Shown here: positions 36,065 through 45,581 of the stretch, piece by piece | How positions within the stretch are numbered: position 1 is the stretch's first letter | How the letters are laid out: each line of letters opens with the position of its first letter | Origin: Pseudomonadota bacterium | GTDB taxonomy: Bacteria; Pseudomonadota; Gammaproteobacteria; Pseudomonadales; Oceanobacteraceae | Length of the DNA: 64,000 nt | Reading direction: 5' to 3' | Assembly (NCBI GenBank): GCA_030145845.1 | Contig: JAIXHJ010000001.1 | Span: 1 to 64,000 of the forward strand | Notes under the pieces: model-generated | What the model was told of the DNA's origin: nothing | The model's database searches: none | Seen by the model: the letters and a program-made list of their open reading frames with translations, nothing else | Translations under genes and position numbers: made by a program

Positions 36065-37407
36065 GCTGGTTCTCCTGCCAGGGTTTCATCCAGCAGGTGA
36101 CGTGCCAGACTCTGATCACGGCCAAAACGGCGTGCCAGTACCGGGCGCAGCAGCAGGGTGATGGCTTCATCCGGCAGGGCATCCAGCAGCTCGTTAATAA
36201 AACCGAAGCTCATCATGACTTCGGCTTCTTTTTTGCTGATGCCGCGGCTCTGCAGATAAAACAGGCCTTTTTCTTCCAGTTGAGCGACGGTTGCACCGTG
36301 GGCACATTTTACGTCGTCGGCGTAAATTTCCAGCTCGGGTTTGGTGTTGATTTCCGCCGAGTTGGTCAGCAACAGGTTTTTATTGCTCAGCTCCGCCAGG
36401 GTTTTCTGCGCCTGCGGGTGAATATGAATGCGGCCATTAAAAACGGCTTTGGCCTTGTCATTCATAATACCGCGGAACACTTCATCGGAAGTACAGTGCG
36501 GCACCTTGTGCTCGATGCAGGTGTGGAAATCAACCAGTTGCTGATTCTGCGGGATATACACACCGTTCAGCTCAGAATGAGAGCCGCCGGTATTGTGGTT
36601 AATCACCACATCGTTACGGGTCAGACGTGAGCCCAGCGCCAGATGGAAGGCCCGGTACTGACTGTCACGGGCGAGATCGACATGGGTGCTGCCGATATGC
36701 AGGGCTTCTTCCTGCATCAGCTGCAGGCGGTAATGCTGCAGACGGGCATTATCACCGATGACGATTTCTGTCAGGGCGTTGGTAAAGCTGACCTGTGCAG
36801 CGTCGTCGGAATCATACTGCTCAACCAGGGTAGCGGCCGCACCGGTTTCCAGTACCAGCAGCAGGCGGCTGTTAACGGCAAAGGCGCTGTCGCCGCTGCT
36901 GGTCAGCCAGCTGATCTGCAGTGGCTGTTGCAGCTGCTGATTTTTGCCGACGTGAACCAGTACACCGTCGCGGGTGCAGGCGTTGTTCAGGTCATTGAAC
37001 AGGTGACTGCTGCCGCTGGCCTGTGCGACCACAGTGCCGAGTTTTTCACTGATCAGGGTTTGTTGTGCCGCATCGGCCTGCGAGAACAGGGTGACCTGTT
37101 CCAGTGCCAGGGCATCGGACAGTTCGGTGTTCAGAAAACCATTCACAAAAACCAGTCGTGCGGCATTCAGGCCATCAATGCTGGCCGCCTGCTGCAGTTG
37201 TCCGTTGAGTGCGGCCTGTGGGGCAGGCGCATAAGTCGTTGCCGTCAGGTGGGTGAGCGATGTGTATTTCCAGGCTTCTGTTTTCCGGTCCGGAACGGCG
37301 GCGGCGCTGAAGGCTGTCAGACCCTGTGCGTTCAGGGCCGACAGCAACGGCAGTGACTGGCTGCTGCTGGCCAGCTCAAGCTGGTTTTCCTTAAAAGACT
37401 CCGCCAT
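36061..37407 (-). CDS. sufD: Fe-S scaffold complex subunit SufD
   Basis: This 448-residue SufB/SufD-family protein has the beta-helix core seen as NHNTGGSHSELNGVYI and HTCIEHKVPHCTSDEVFRGIM. It ends with LFYLQSRGISKKEAEVMMSFGF. It pairs with SufB and SufC in the SufBC2D scaffold. ATG 37407 (MAESFKENQ) lies 2 nt after the sufC stop and fits the family start. The earlier in-frame start inside sufC is rejected. Confidence 0.92.
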   Translation of the reverse strand: MAESFKENQLELASSSQSLPLLSALNAQGLTAFSAAAVPDRKTEAWKYTSLTHLTATTYAPAPQAALNGQLQQAASIDGLNAARLVFVNGFLNTELSDALALEQVTLFSQADAAQQTLISEKLGTVVAQASGSSHLFNDLNNACTRDGVLVHVGKNQQLQQPLQISWLTSSGDSAFAVNSRLLLVLETGAAATLVEQYDSDDAAQVSFTNALTEIVIGDNARLQHYRLQLMQEEALHIGSTHVDLARDSQYRAFHLALGSRLTRNDVVINHNTGGSHSELNGVYIPQNQQLVDFHTCIEHKVPHCTSDEVFRGIMNDKAKAVFNGRIHIHPQAQKTLAELSNKNLLLTNSAEINTKPELEIYADDVKCAHGATVAQLEEKGLFYLQSRGISKKEAEVMMSFGFINELLDALPDEAITLLLRPVLARRFGRDQSLARHLLDETLAGEPA

Positions 37408-37408
37408 A

Positions 37409-38167
37409 TCACTCTGCTCCGTTGTCTGAATTTTCCAGCCAGCCGTAGCCTTTTTCTTCCAGTTCCAGTGCCAGTTCTTTGCCACCGGATTTCACGATTT
37501 TACCGTTCGCCAGCACGTGTACGTAATCCGGGACGATGTAATCGAGCAGACGCTGGTAGTGGGTAACCACAATAAAGCTGCGTTCCGCTGAGCGCATGGC
37601 ATTCACACCTTCTGCAACCACCTGCAGGGCGTCGATATCCAGACCTGAGTCGGTTTCATCAAGAATGCACAGTTGTGGTTCCAGCAGCATCATCTGCATC
37701 AGTTCGTTGCGTTTTTTCTCACCGCCGGAGAAGCCTTCGTTGACCCCGCGCTTGAGGAAGCTGGCGTCCAGATTGACGGCTTTGCATTTTTCCCGCGCCA
37801 GTTTCAGGAACTGAACGGAATCCAGAGCCTCTTTGCCCTGATGTTCACGCACGGCATCAACCGAGGCTTTGAGGAATTCGAGGTTGGATACACCGGGAAT
37901 TTCCACCGGATACTGGAACGCCAGAAACAGACCTTCGCGCGCACGCTCTTCCGGTTCCAGTGCAAGAATATCCTTACCGTTCAGCGTGGCAGAACCCTGG
38001 GTCACTTCATAGCCTTCACGCCCGGCGAGGACGTTGCCCAGAGTACTTTTACCTGCGCCGTTCGGACCCATGATGGCGTGTACTTCGCCTGGTTTGATGT
38101 CCAGGTCGAGGCCCTTGAGAATTTCTTTCTCTTCAACGTTGGCATGCAGGTTTTTAATGCTGATCAT
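37409..38167 (-). CDS. sufC: Fe-S assembly ATPase SufC
   Basis: This 252-residue ABC ATPase is the motor of the SufBCD scaffold. It has the Walker A motif in GPNGAGKSTLGN, the ABC signature in GFSGGEKKRNELMQM, and Walker B in CILDETDSGLDIDAL. The H-loop is in FIVVTHYQRLLDYI. SufC lacks membrane partners and acts in the cytosol. It lies 105 bp downstream of sufB and 2 nt upstream of sufD. Confidence 0.96.
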   Translation of the reverse strand: MISIKNLHANVEEKEILKGLDLDIKPGEVHAIMGPNGAGKSTLGNVLAGREGYEVTQGSATLNGKDILALEPEERAREGLFLAFQYPVEIPGVSNLEFLKASVDAVREHQGKEALDSVQFLKLAREKCKAVNLDASFLKRGVNEGFSGGEKKRNELMQMMLLEPQLCILDETDSGLDIDALQVVAEGVNAMRSAERSFIVVTHYQRLLDYIVPDYVHVLANGKIVKSGGKELALELEEKGYGWLENSDNGAE

Positions 38168-38272
38168 TTTTGTCAGTACCTTCTGTTTTCCGGTGCCGGC
38201 GGTTGGGGCCGGGCACGCGACATAAATTCTTTAATTTCATTGTCCGCACGGTCAGAACAGCTGACCGCCGGC

Positions 38273-39715
38273 TCAGCCGACTGAGCCTTCCAGTGACACT
38301 TCCAGTAACTTGCCGGCTTCGACGGCGAATTCCATCGGCAGTTCTTTGAAAACTTCCTTACAGAAGCCGTTAACGATCATGGACACAGCTTTTTCCGTAT
38401 CAATGCCGCGCTGGCGGCAGAGGAAAAGCTGATCATCACTCACGGTGGAGGTGGTGGCTTCGTGTTCAATCACCGCCGACGGGTGCTTGCTTTCAATATA
38501 CGGGAAGGTATGCGCGCCACACTGATCACCGATCAGCAGGGAGTCACACTGGGTGTAGTTACGTGCACCTTCTGCGTTGGGGTTCATACGCACCAGACCG
38601 CGGTAGGCATTCTGGCTTTTGCCGGCGGAAATACCCTTGGAAATAATGGTTGAACGGGTGTTTTTACCCAGATGGATCATCTTGGTTCCCGTGTCAGCCT
38701 GCTGATAATTATTGGTCAGGGCCACGGAATAAAATTCACCGATGGCATTATCGCCCTTGAGAATACAGCTCGGGTATTTCCAGGTAACGGCTGAACCGGT
38801 TTCTACCTGTGTCCAGCTGACTTTGGCATTGGTGTGGGCAACGGCCCGTTTGGTGACGAAGTTATAGATACCGCCTTTGCCTTCTTCATCACCCGGATAC
38901 CAGTTCTGTACCGTGCTGTATTTGATTTCAGCATTGTCCAGCGCCACCAGTTCCACCACCGCGGCGTGCAGCTGGTTTTCATCGCGCATCGGCGCGGTAC
39001 AGCCTTCCAGGTAGGAAACGTGCGAGCCTTCGTCGGCGACAATCAGGGTGCGTTCGAACTGGCCGGTTTTGGCTTCGTTAATACGGAAGTAAGTGGACAG
39101 TTCCATCGGGCAGCGCACGCCTTTCGGAATATAAACAAATGAGCCGTCGGAGAAGACCGCTGAATTCAGCGCGGCATAAAAGTTATCGCGCTGAGGTACC
39201 ACAGTGCCGAGGTATTTTTTCACCAGCTCCGGATGTTCATGCACGGCTTCTGAAATCGGCATAAAAATAACGCCGGCTTCGGCCAGTTTTTCACGGAAGG
39301 TGGTGGCAACCGAAACCGAGTCAAAGACGGCGTCCACCGCAACGCCGGCCAGTGCCATCTGCTCATGCAGCGGAATACCGAGTTTCTCGTAAGTGGCGAG
39401 CAGTTCCGGATCGACTTCGTCCAGACTCTTCGGTTTGTTTTCCATGCTCTTCGGCGCGGAATAATAAGACAGGGCCTGGAAGTCCGGCTGCGGATAAGAC
39501 ACATGGGCCCAGTCCGGCTCCGTCATTTCCTGCCAGGCACGGAATGCTTTCAGACGCCACTCAGTCAGCCACTCAGGTTCACCTTTCTTGGCGGAAATAA
39601 AGCGCACCACGTCTTCATTCAGACCCGGAGCGATGGTATCGGATTCGATATTGGTGAAGAAGCCTGCCTGGTACTCTTTACCAATGCGGCGTTCAATTTC
39701 GGCGTTGCTGCTCAT
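38273..39715 (-). CDS. sufB: Fe-S scaffold subunit SufB
   Basis: This 480-residue protein is the first gene of the operon. It carries family landmarks [52 protein letters not shown] and [22 protein letters not shown]. SufB hosts nascent cluster assembly and receives sulfur from SufS/SufE. It is divergent from sufR across 292 bp. A 105-bp gap to sufC is the longest space in the operon. Confidence 0.95.
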   Translation of the reverse strand: MSSNAEIERRIGKEYQAGFFTNIESDTIAPGLNEDVVRFISAKKGEPEWLTEWRLKAFRAWQEMTEPDWAHVSYPQPDFQALSYYSAPKSMENKPKSLDEVDPELLATYEKLGIPLHEQMALAGVAVDAVFDSVSVATTFREKLAEAGVIFMPISEAVHEHPELVKKYLGTVVPQRDNFYAALNSAVFSDGSFVYIPKGVRCPMELSTYFRINEAKTGQFERTLIVADEGSHVSYLEGCTAPMRDENQLHAAVVELVALDNAEIKYSTVQNWYPGDEEGKGGIYNFVTKRAVAHTNAKVSWTQVETGSAVTWKYPSCILKGDNAIGEFYSVALTNNYQQADTGTKMIHLGKNTRSTIISKGISAGKSQNAYRGLVRMNPNAEGARNYTQCDSLLIGDQCGAHTFPYIESKHPSAVIEHEATTSTVSDDQLFLCRQRGIDTEKAVSMIVNGFCKEVFKELPMEFAVEAGKLLEVSLEGSVG

Positions 39716-40007
39716 AGTGAAACTCTCATCTGAAAGCGGGGCGGCGGTCAGTGGCGGGATGTCCTGTCCTCAGCAACTGGCAGCCAGCGCTGCTGGCATT
39801 CTTCCGGAGCGGATTGTCCTGAGGCTCCGGTGCTCTGCTATCAACCGGTTGACGCGATTATACCGCATCTGAGATTAATATCAGAGTAAATCAGTCGGGT
39901 ATATTAATCAATACCGCATTGGTATGCTTTAATAGTGAAGCGATTCTAGCAAAGTGAATGAATTCTGACCAATTGCGACGGGTTCTCATTAACGGGTGCA
40001 GGCGGGC
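39716..40007. promoter_or_regulatory. sufB/sufR divergent promoter region with dyad
   Basis: This AT-rich 292-bp region separates sufB and sufR. A dyad ATACC-GCATT-GGTAT at 39911-39925 lies in its centre, flanked by AT-rich runs (ATATTAATCA and GCTTTAATAGT) that could supply -10 elements. Rrf2-family regulators bind dyads of similar size, so this is a plausible SufR operator controlling both directions. No footprint or consensus for this group is available here. Confidence 0.45.
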
Positions 40008-40478
40008 ATGCTGAAGATAAGTAAGCTGACAGATTACGGAGTGGTGGTGCTGAACGAGCTGGCGCAGGCCGGTGGGGTCAAGCTGTCCACGGACGACATT
40101 GCCTGTAAGACTGGTCTGGCCATGCCCACGGTGCGCAAGGTGATGAAAGCGCTGGTGGACAGTGGGCTGGTACTGGCTCAGCGCGGTGCCCGCGGCGGTT
40201 ACCGGATTGCCCGGGCGCCGGGGCAGATCCGTATGCTGGATGTGGTGCAGGCTTTTGAGGGGCCGGTGGCGGTCACTGAATGTGCCACCGACGATACCCT
40301 GTGTGACATCACTGACAGCTGTTCACTGGCCAGCAACTGGGGCGGTATCAATCAGCTGATTACCCAGGTGCTGTCTCGCGTGACGCTGGAAGATATCCGC
40401 CAGCCCGAACGTCAGTTGCGGCTGGTGCGTGAAGCCGTTCCCCTGACGTCGCTGATCGAACTGGTCAATCTGCCGTGA
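40008..40478 (+). CDS. sufR: Rrf2-family SUF regulator SufR
   Basis: This 156-residue winged-helix regulator begins MLKISKLTDYGVVVL. Its recognition helix region reads MPTVRKVMKALVDSGLV with the wing RGARGGYRIARAP. Three Cys residues that could bind an Fe-S cluster lie in VTECATDDTLCDITDSCSLA. It is expected to sense Fe-S status and repress the suf operon. ATG 40008 is preferred to GTG 39996 because it matches family starts. It faces sufB head to head. Confidence 0.92.
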   Translation: MLKISKLTDYGVVVLNELAQAGGVKLSTDDIACKTGLAMPTVRKVMKALVDSGLVLAQRGARGGYRIARAPGQIRMLDVVQAFEGPVAVTECATDDTLCDITDSCSLASNWGGINQLITQVLSRVTLEDIRQPERQLRLVREAVPLTSLIELVNLP

Positions 40479-40534
40479 CTACCTCGTTTGTGCGCAGATA
40501 ATTCCGGCGCTGTACAGCGCACTGGCGCAGCTGG

Positions 40535-40549
40535 TGACAAAAATTGTCA
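40535..40549. promoter_or_regulatory. perfect 15-bp palindrome upstream of a small envelope gene
   Basis: TGACAA-AAA-TTGTCA is a perfect inverted repeat located 116 bp before ATG 40665. Related half-sites follow at TTATCAA and TTTGTCAG. It may be an operator. The binding protein is unknown. Confidence 0.3.
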
Positions 40550-40664
40550 ACTGGTTATCAAATTTGTCAGTCTGTCGTAAAGGGTCGTTGTCGCCCTTGC
40601 CGCTATTTACCAATAATGATGTCAATTGAACGGCAACCTGGCCAGCGGCGCCCGGGAGAGCAGC

Positions 40665-41288
40665 ATGACAAGACATCTGACAGGTTTATGTATTTTCCTG
40701 CTGGCCAGCCTGAGCCAGGCGGCAGATCTGCAGGGCGTGGGCATGTTTCAGACGCTGGATAAGCCCTGGTTTCTGGTCGCCCTGTACACGGAGCGGCAGG
40801 AGGCTGATGAGCCGCAGGCGCAGGCGGAAAAGCTGGAGCTGAAAGTCGTGGAAGACAAAATCAGTGTGCGTCGTTACCGCCAGCTGTGGAAAGACGTGTT
40901 TGCCGTGGCGCAGGACCGCGACGTCTGGCAGACCTACGCCGGTGACCTGAATAACTTTTTTGAACTGATCAAAGGCCCGCTGAAGGCCAATGATCAGCTG
41001 GTGATTGAAGCCACCGGTGATGCCACGGTGGTGAGTATCAACTACCGCGAACACGCCCGCCTGTCGCCGGGTTTCCTGCCGCTGGTGGTGGCCACCCTGA
41101 CGGCCCGTATTGCGCCGATTCCGGAACTGCGGGACGGTCTGCTCGGCACTCTGCCGGAAGACCGCAGCCGCACGCTGCTGCGGCAGATGGACAAAGGCGA
41201 GCCGACGCTGGGGCGCATCAGTGAAACAGCCCGTTGGCTGCGCCACTCACGCCAGTTCGCAGACGATGCCCGTATCTCACAGCTCTGA
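40665..41288 (+). CDS. exported chalcone-isomerase-like protein, divergent
   Basis: This 207-residue protein has a signal peptide (cleavage after SQA). The pattern GMFQTLDKPWFLVALYTE, ISVRRYRQLWKDVFAVAQ, and GFLPLVVATLTARIAPIPELRDGLLG resembles the bacterial chalcone-isomerase-like fold, although similarity is weaker than for the protein at 24129-24707. GGGAG precedes ATG 40665. The ORF extends upstream without coding features. A role in the periplasm is supported by the signal only, and the assignment is tentative. Confidence 0.6.
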   Translation: MTRHLTGLCIFLLASLSQAADLQGVGMFQTLDKPWFLVALYTERQEADEPQAQAEKLELKVVEDKISVRRYRQLWKDVFAVAQDRDVWQTYAGDLNNFFELIKGPLKANDQLVIEATGDATVVSINYREHARLSPGFLPLVVATLTARIAPIPELRDGLLGTLPEDRSRTLLRQMDKGEPTLGRISETARWLRHSRQFADDARISQL

Positions 41289-41420
41289 TCCCGTCTTTCT
41301 CCACCTCTGATATACTCCGGCCCTTTGCCATGACCGGCAGGCATGACTGCCTGTGGGTCTGGCGGGCCTTTTTTTGCGTGCCCGCCGTCAACGACAGAAC
41401 AGCAACAGAGCGATATCAGA

Positions 41421-42215
41421 GTGACTCCCGAATATCTTGACCGGTTTGGCGGCATCGGCCGTCTGTATGGTGCGGCAGGCCTGGAGCGGCTGCAGGCTGC
41501 ACACGTTTGTGTGGTGGGCATTGGCGGCGTCGGTTCCTGGGCGGCGGAAGCGCTGGCCCGTTCAGGCGTGGGGGAGATTACCCTGATTGATATGGACGAT
41601 ATCTGTGTCACCAACACCAACCGTCAGATTCATGCGCTGCAGGGCAATGTCGGTAAGCTCAAGGTAGAGGCCGTGGCCGCGCGTATCCGCCTGATCAATC
41701 CGCAGTGTCAGGTGCATGCGCTGATGGAATTTGTCACCCCGGCGAATCAGCAGCAGCTGATTCACACCGGGCTGGATTATGTGATCGACTGTATCGACAG
41801 TGTGAAAAGCAAAGCGGCGCTGATTGCGCACTGCAAACGCAATAAAATCCGTATCGTGACCACCGGCGCAGCCGGGGGGCAGACCGATCCGACACAGATT
41901 CAGGTCGGCGATCTGAATAAAACCTTCAATGATCCGCTGGCACGTAAAGTGCGCTCGCTGCTGCGCCGTGAATACAATTTTTCCCGCAACCCGTCACGCA
42001 ACTATTCCATTCCCTGTGTGTTTTCCAGCGAACAGCTGGTGTACCCGCAGCCTGACGGCAGTGTCTGTCAGGCGAAACCCAGCGAAGGGGAAAGTACCCG
42101 CCTGGACTGCGCTTCGGGGTTTGGCGCCGCCACCATGGTGACCGGCACCTTCGGCTTTGTCGCCGCCGCCAGAGTGGTGAAGCGGATTGCGGAAGGCGCC
42201 GGCAAAAAGGGCTGA
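41421..42215 (+). CDS. tcdA: tRNA threonylcarbamoyladenosine dehydratase
   Basis: TcdA (formerly CsdL, 264 aa) is an E1-like ThiF-family enzyme that uses ATP to cyclise t6A37 of tRNA to ct6A. The nucleotide motif is VGIGGVGSWAAEALARSG, followed by ITLIDMDDICVTNTNRQ and DCIDSVKSKAALI. The C-terminus holds an SVCQAKPSEGESTRLDCASGFG segment with family Cys residues. GTG 41421 gives VTPEYLDRFGGIGRLYG, the family start, whereas the longer ORF upstream reads through leader hairpins. The leader (41317-41400) has the dyads CAGGCA-TGAC-TGCCTG and GGCGGGC/GCCCGCC. Confidence 0.92.
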   Translation: MTPEYLDRFGGIGRLYGAAGLERLQAAHVCVVGIGGVGSWAAEALARSGVGEITLIDMDDICVTNTNRQIHALQGNVGKLKVEAVAARIRLINPQCQVHALMEFVTPANQQQLIHTGLDYVIDCIDSVKSKAALIAHCKRNKIRIVTTGAAGGQTDPTQIQVGDLNKTFNDPLARKVRSLLRREYNFSRNPSRNYSIPCVFSSEQLVYPQPDGSVCQAKPSEGESTRLDCASGFGAATMVTGTFGFVAAARVVKRIAEGAGKKG

Positions 42216-42222
42216 GCGGTCA

Positions 42223-42597
42223 TCAGAGTGGGTATGGTTTGTTTGAGGTCAGCAGCGCCAGGCCGCGGATCAGACGGTAAATCACCCAGATCAGCAGCAG
42301 CAACAGAATAAAGTAGCCGATCACAAACGGTAGCAGGATCAGACCGATAAGGAAGAAGCCCAGCCCCCACCAGAACACGCTGATGATGTTGTTGTAATGG
42401 CCGGCGTAACGGCTGCCTTCGGCATCGGTGCGCTTGACGATGGCCCAGATGCCGCCGATCAGCCAGAACAGGCCGGTGAAGCAGCCGGCGACCAGACACA
42501 GGTAGGCCACCAGAGCAGCGGTTTTGATGTCATCATCCGGATGTCTGACCGGTGGTTCTGTCTGCGGATCTGCCGGGGGGCGGGAATCGTTCATCAT
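42223..42597 (-). CDS. DUF4870-family membrane protein
   Basis: This 124-residue protein has a Pro-rich cytosolic N-terminus and three to four hydrophobic segments. It has the DUF4870/Tic20-like pattern LVAGCFTGLFWLIGGIWAIVKR, then SRYAGHYNNIISVFWWGLG, then LPFVIGYFILLLLLIWVIYRLIRG. Function is unknown. It starts 6 nt after the CDF exporter gene ends, so both are probably on one transcript. Confidence 0.8.
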   Translation of the reverse strand: MMNDSRPPADPQTEPPVRHPDDDIKTAALVAYLCLVAGCFTGLFWLIGGIWAIVKRTDAEGSRYAGHYNNIISVFWWGLGFFLIGLILLPFVIGYFILLLLLIWVIYRLIRGLALLTSNKPYPL

Positions 42598-42603
42598 CTC
42601 TCC

Positions 42604-43575
42604 TCAGCGGACCGGGCAGGCCGGGTCGCGGCACTGATTGACTTCAATGGTCAGGTGGCTGAGCTGCGGAAAATCTTTCAGCAGCGCTTTGTAGTGCGCG
42701 GTACTTTGCGGGTTGTGAGTCACCAGTGAAATCATGGCCACATAGTGGCTGCTGCTCACGCGCCAGATATGCATATCGGTCACCTGATTATCGGCATCAC
42801 TTTCGATGGCGTTCTGCACAGCCAGCCGTTCATGGTCGTCAATGCTGGCATCCAGCAGCAGTGGTGCACTCTGGCCGACCAGCCCCCATGCCCAGCGGGC
42901 AATAATCAGCGAGCCGACAATACCCATCATCGGATCAAGCCAGTTGAGGCCGGCGTATTTACCGGCCAGCAGGGCCGCAATGGCCAGGACTGAGGTCAGG
43001 GCGTCGGCCAGCACATGCATATAGGCCGCACGCAGATTCATATCATGATCGTGTTCATGATGATGATCGTGAGCATGACTGTGTCCGTGGTGGTCATGAT
43101 CATGGTGGTGGTGATCCTTCAGTAAGACGGCACTGATGAGGTTAATGCTCAGCCCCAGCAGGGCGACCCAGATCGCCTGATCAAACTGGATGCTCTGCGG
43201 TTCAAACAGGCGCACCACGGATTCCACCACCATCACCAGCGCTACAACGGCCAGCGCTACCGCACTGGCAAAACCGCCGAGCACATTGACCTTGCCGGTG
43301 CCGAAACTGAAGTCCGGGTTGTTGGCATGGCGGCTGGCGTAACGGTAGGCAAACAGGGTGATCATAAAGGCGGCAACGTGGGTCCCCATGTGCCAGCCAT
43401 CGGCCAGCAGAGCCATGGAGCCGTACCAGGCACCGGCAATAATTTCCGCCACCATGGTGATGGCGGTCAGAATAAGAACGTACAGAGTACGGCGCTCGCC
43501 GTCCGGGTGTCCTGAACTGAATTCATGGCTGTGTTGCCAGTTGGTCAGGGGATGAGAAATCTGTGCCCGTGTCAT
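42604..43575 (-). CDS. dmeF: DmeF-type cation diffusion facilitator
   Basis: This 323-residue CDF exporter for divalent metals has six membrane segments. The metal site is in the TM2 and TM5 pairs (ADGWHMGTHVAAF and HVLADALTSVLA, with H-x3-D). A very His-rich cytosolic loop between TM4 and TM5 (DHHHHDHDHHGHSHAHDHHH) follows LLKD. The C-terminal domain ends with RDPACPVR. The ADGWHMGTH form and the N-terminal WQHSHEF motif are those of DmeF, which exports Co2+ and Ni2+. ATG 43575 is preferred to TTG 43581. It lies in core sequence, far from the copper island. Confidence 0.88.
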   Translation of the reverse strand: MTRAQISHPLTNWQHSHEFSSGHPDGERRTLYVLILTAITMVAEIIAGAWYGSMALLADGWHMGTHVAAFMITLFAYRYASRHANNPDFSFGTGKVNVLGGFASAVALAVVALVMVVESVVRLFEPQSIQFDQAIWVALLGLSINLISAVLLKDHHHHDHDHHGHSHAHDHHHEHDHDMNLRAAYMHVLADALTSVLAIAALLAGKYAGLNWLDPMMGIVGSLIIARWAWGLVGQSAPLLLDASIDDHERLAVQNAIESDADNQVTDMHIWRVSSSHYVAMISLVTHNPQSTAHYKALLKDFPQLSHLTIEVNQCRDPACPVR

Positions 43576-43752
43576 AATCAATCCACTGTTGAATGTTCCG
43601 CTGTCTCTGCCGGCATCATAACAGGCTGTGGCCTGTCTGGCTGCTGGTTAGGACGGCAGATATCCCGTATGGTCGGGACTGAAAAAATAACGGTCACACA
43701 AACACATAACAATTAAAACGTGTGCATCCGCTTGATAACGGGGGTAACGGCT

Positions 43753-44469
43753 GTGAAATATTTTTCCGTCCTGCTGCTGGCGCTGTGTCTGCAGCCGCTG
43801 CCGGCATGGGCTGCTGATGATGCTACGCACCTGCGTGAACGGCTGACGCTGGAAATTCTGGCCTATCAGAGCACCACGGCGTTCTGTCTGTTGTTGCTGA
43901 ATCATGGTGGCAGTAAAACCCAGGCGCGTCTCGAGCAGCTGCTGACCGAGGCTGAACAGCTGAATAATGCCGCGGCGTGGCCGGCCCTGCATTCTGAATG
44001 GCAGAAGAGCATCGCGTTTATGCGCACTAACCGCAGTGCGGCCATCAATAATGAACGTGCCGGTCTGGCGACGGAAGTAAAGCTGCGTCAGTTTGCCCTG
44101 TATGAAACCCTGGCGGAACAGCGTCCGGATATGTCGGCCTTACCGCGACAGGAACAGGCGCTGCTGCAGATGCTCAGCAGTCTGGAGAAAATGGTGGCGG
44201 AATATACTTTGTTTCATGCCAATCTGTTTGGCGGTCATGCCGGTATTGAAATGGATATTACAGCCCAGAGCCGGCGGTTTGAGCAGGCGCTGGCCGCCTT
44301 ACCGGATAAAGAACTGCAGCGTGCTGTCGACAGTAAATGGCATTTTGTGAAGGGTACGCTGCTGGCGTACAACGAAAAATCGGCGGTGTATATCGTGCAG
44401 AGTACGGGCCGTTCCATCGCCCGGCTGCTGCAGGAAAAACTGCAGCCGGAGCAAGTGGCCAGCGAATAG
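43753..44469 (+). CDS. exported helical protein, function unknown
   Basis: This 238-residue protein begins at GTG 43753, with GGGGGT about 8 nt upstream. Its signal peptide is followed by AWAADD. The mature part is almost entirely helical, rich in Leu, Ala, Gln and Glu (RLEQLLTEAEQLNNAAAWPAL, AGLATEVKLRQFALYETLAEQ). It has no Cys beyond one near its N-terminus and no catalytic motif that I recognise. It could be a sensory or lipid-binding helical bundle, but that is speculation. It is convergent with yejK, with 17 bp between stops. Confidence 0.6.
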   Translation: MKYFSVLLLALCLQPLPAWAADDATHLRERLTLEILAYQSTTAFCLLLLNHGGSKTQARLEQLLTEAEQLNNAAAWPALHSEWQKSIAFMRTNRSAAINNERAGLATEVKLRQFALYETLAEQRPDMSALPRQEQALLQMLSSLEKMVAEYTLFHANLFGGHAGIEMDITAQSRRFEQALAALPDKELQRAVDSKWHFVKGTLLAYNEKSAVYIVQSTGRSIARLLQEKLQPEQVASE

Positions 44470-44486
44470 GTCGCTGGCCGGGCGGG

Positions 44487-45581
44487 TCAGGATTTCAGCT
44501 GTTTCAGCAGCGATTCCGGTACTTTGCAGATGCGCAGTTCACCGCTGCTCTGATCAAAAATAATTTCCTGTTTTTCCAGCATACTGGCAGAAAAACTGAG
44601 GCTGATGTCTTTGTTTTTACCGCTGTAGCGGATAAAGCCCCTGAGCTTTTTACGGTCCGGGATCAGCTCGGTTTTAATTGCCTCGGCAACCACTTTCTGA
44701 TCGGCCCCCTGGGCTGCCAGCTGTTCAGGAGTCAGCCCCTGCGGTGCTTTCTGCTGGCGCTCTTTCTGTTTTTCCACAATATAGTGGGAAAAGGCTTTGG
44801 CCGGTTCGGCTTTGACCTGGGTGGCCATATAGTCCGCCAGCTCATCGAATACCACAGGCTCACCCCGCATATCCTGCTCCATGCAGTAATCCACCACTTT
44901 GGCTTTGTATTCAAAGCTGTCTTCAGGCGGCAGGGTATGGCTGAATTCATCCACGATTTCCAGAAAGGCTTCGGTTTCTTCCGCGGTGTTCAGGGTATCG
45001 GTAAAACCGATGCATTCAGCAAACAGGTTCTGCAGTGGCTTGTCGCCACGACCGAAACTGAAGGTCAGATATTTACTGTCATCGTCAGCCTGCCAGTCCG
45101 TCAGGTTCAGCATCACACCGAAGCCGGTGTGGGAGAAATCCAGATAGCGGGTTTCGCTGAGGGTCATGTCAGCATTCACCGACACGCTGCTTTTCAGGCG
45201 CAGGTGGAAAATATACAGACGATCACTGTCTGCCAGCTGTTCCATAAAAAAGGCGAGGTAACCATCGATGGCCATGTCGGTGTTGTCCAGCGCATTGGCA
45301 AACTGTTTGCCGATGCGCCGCGTCAGGGCGATAAAGCTCTGACGGTCGGCCTGCCAGTCCTGAATCTGCGCCCGTACCTGGGTGATTTCCGGGTGGAACA
45401 CGCCGTAACGCTTGCCGGAGCGTTGCGTCATGACCGCTTTCAGCTGGCTCGCGGTCTGAGTGTAGAAGTGGGCAACCCTATCCTGCTCCAGATCCGCTTC
45501 GTGCTCACTCCAGGCCAGGGTGGCACCGGGGTCTTTCGGCTCTTTGCTGATCTGATGGGTAACGAAGTGCTTCAGGCTCAT
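44487..45581 (-). CDS. yejK: nucleoid-associated protein YejK/NdpA
   Basis: This 364-residue protein is of the NA37/NdpA family, which binds double-stranded DNA and was found in nucleoid preparations. Features are the N-terminus LKHFVTHQISKE, the FVALTRRIGKQF-like segment near residue 80, SETRYLDFSHTGFGVMLNLTDW in the middle, and a C-terminal beta region (FIRYSGKNKDISLSFSASML). Its ATG overlaps the apt stop by one base (TAATG), so it is translated from the apt transcript. Confidence 0.88.
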   Translation of the reverse strand: MSLKHFVTHQISKEPKDPGATLAWSEHEADLEQDRVAHFYTQTASQLKAVMTQRSGKRYGVFHPEITQVRAQIQDWQADRQSFIALTRRIGKQFANALDNTDMAIDGYLAFFMEQLADSDRLYIFHLRLKSSVSVNADMTLSETRYLDFSHTGFGVMLNLTDWQADDDSKYLTFSFGRGDKPLQNLFAECIGFTDTLNTAEETEAFLEIVDEFSHTLPPEDSFEYKAKVVDYCMEQDMRGEPVVFDELADYMATQVKAEPAKAFSHYIVEKQKERQQKAPQGLTPEQLAAQGADQKVVAEAIKTELIPDRKKLRGFIRYSGKNKDISLSFSASMLEKQEIIFDQSSGELRICKVPESLLKQLKS

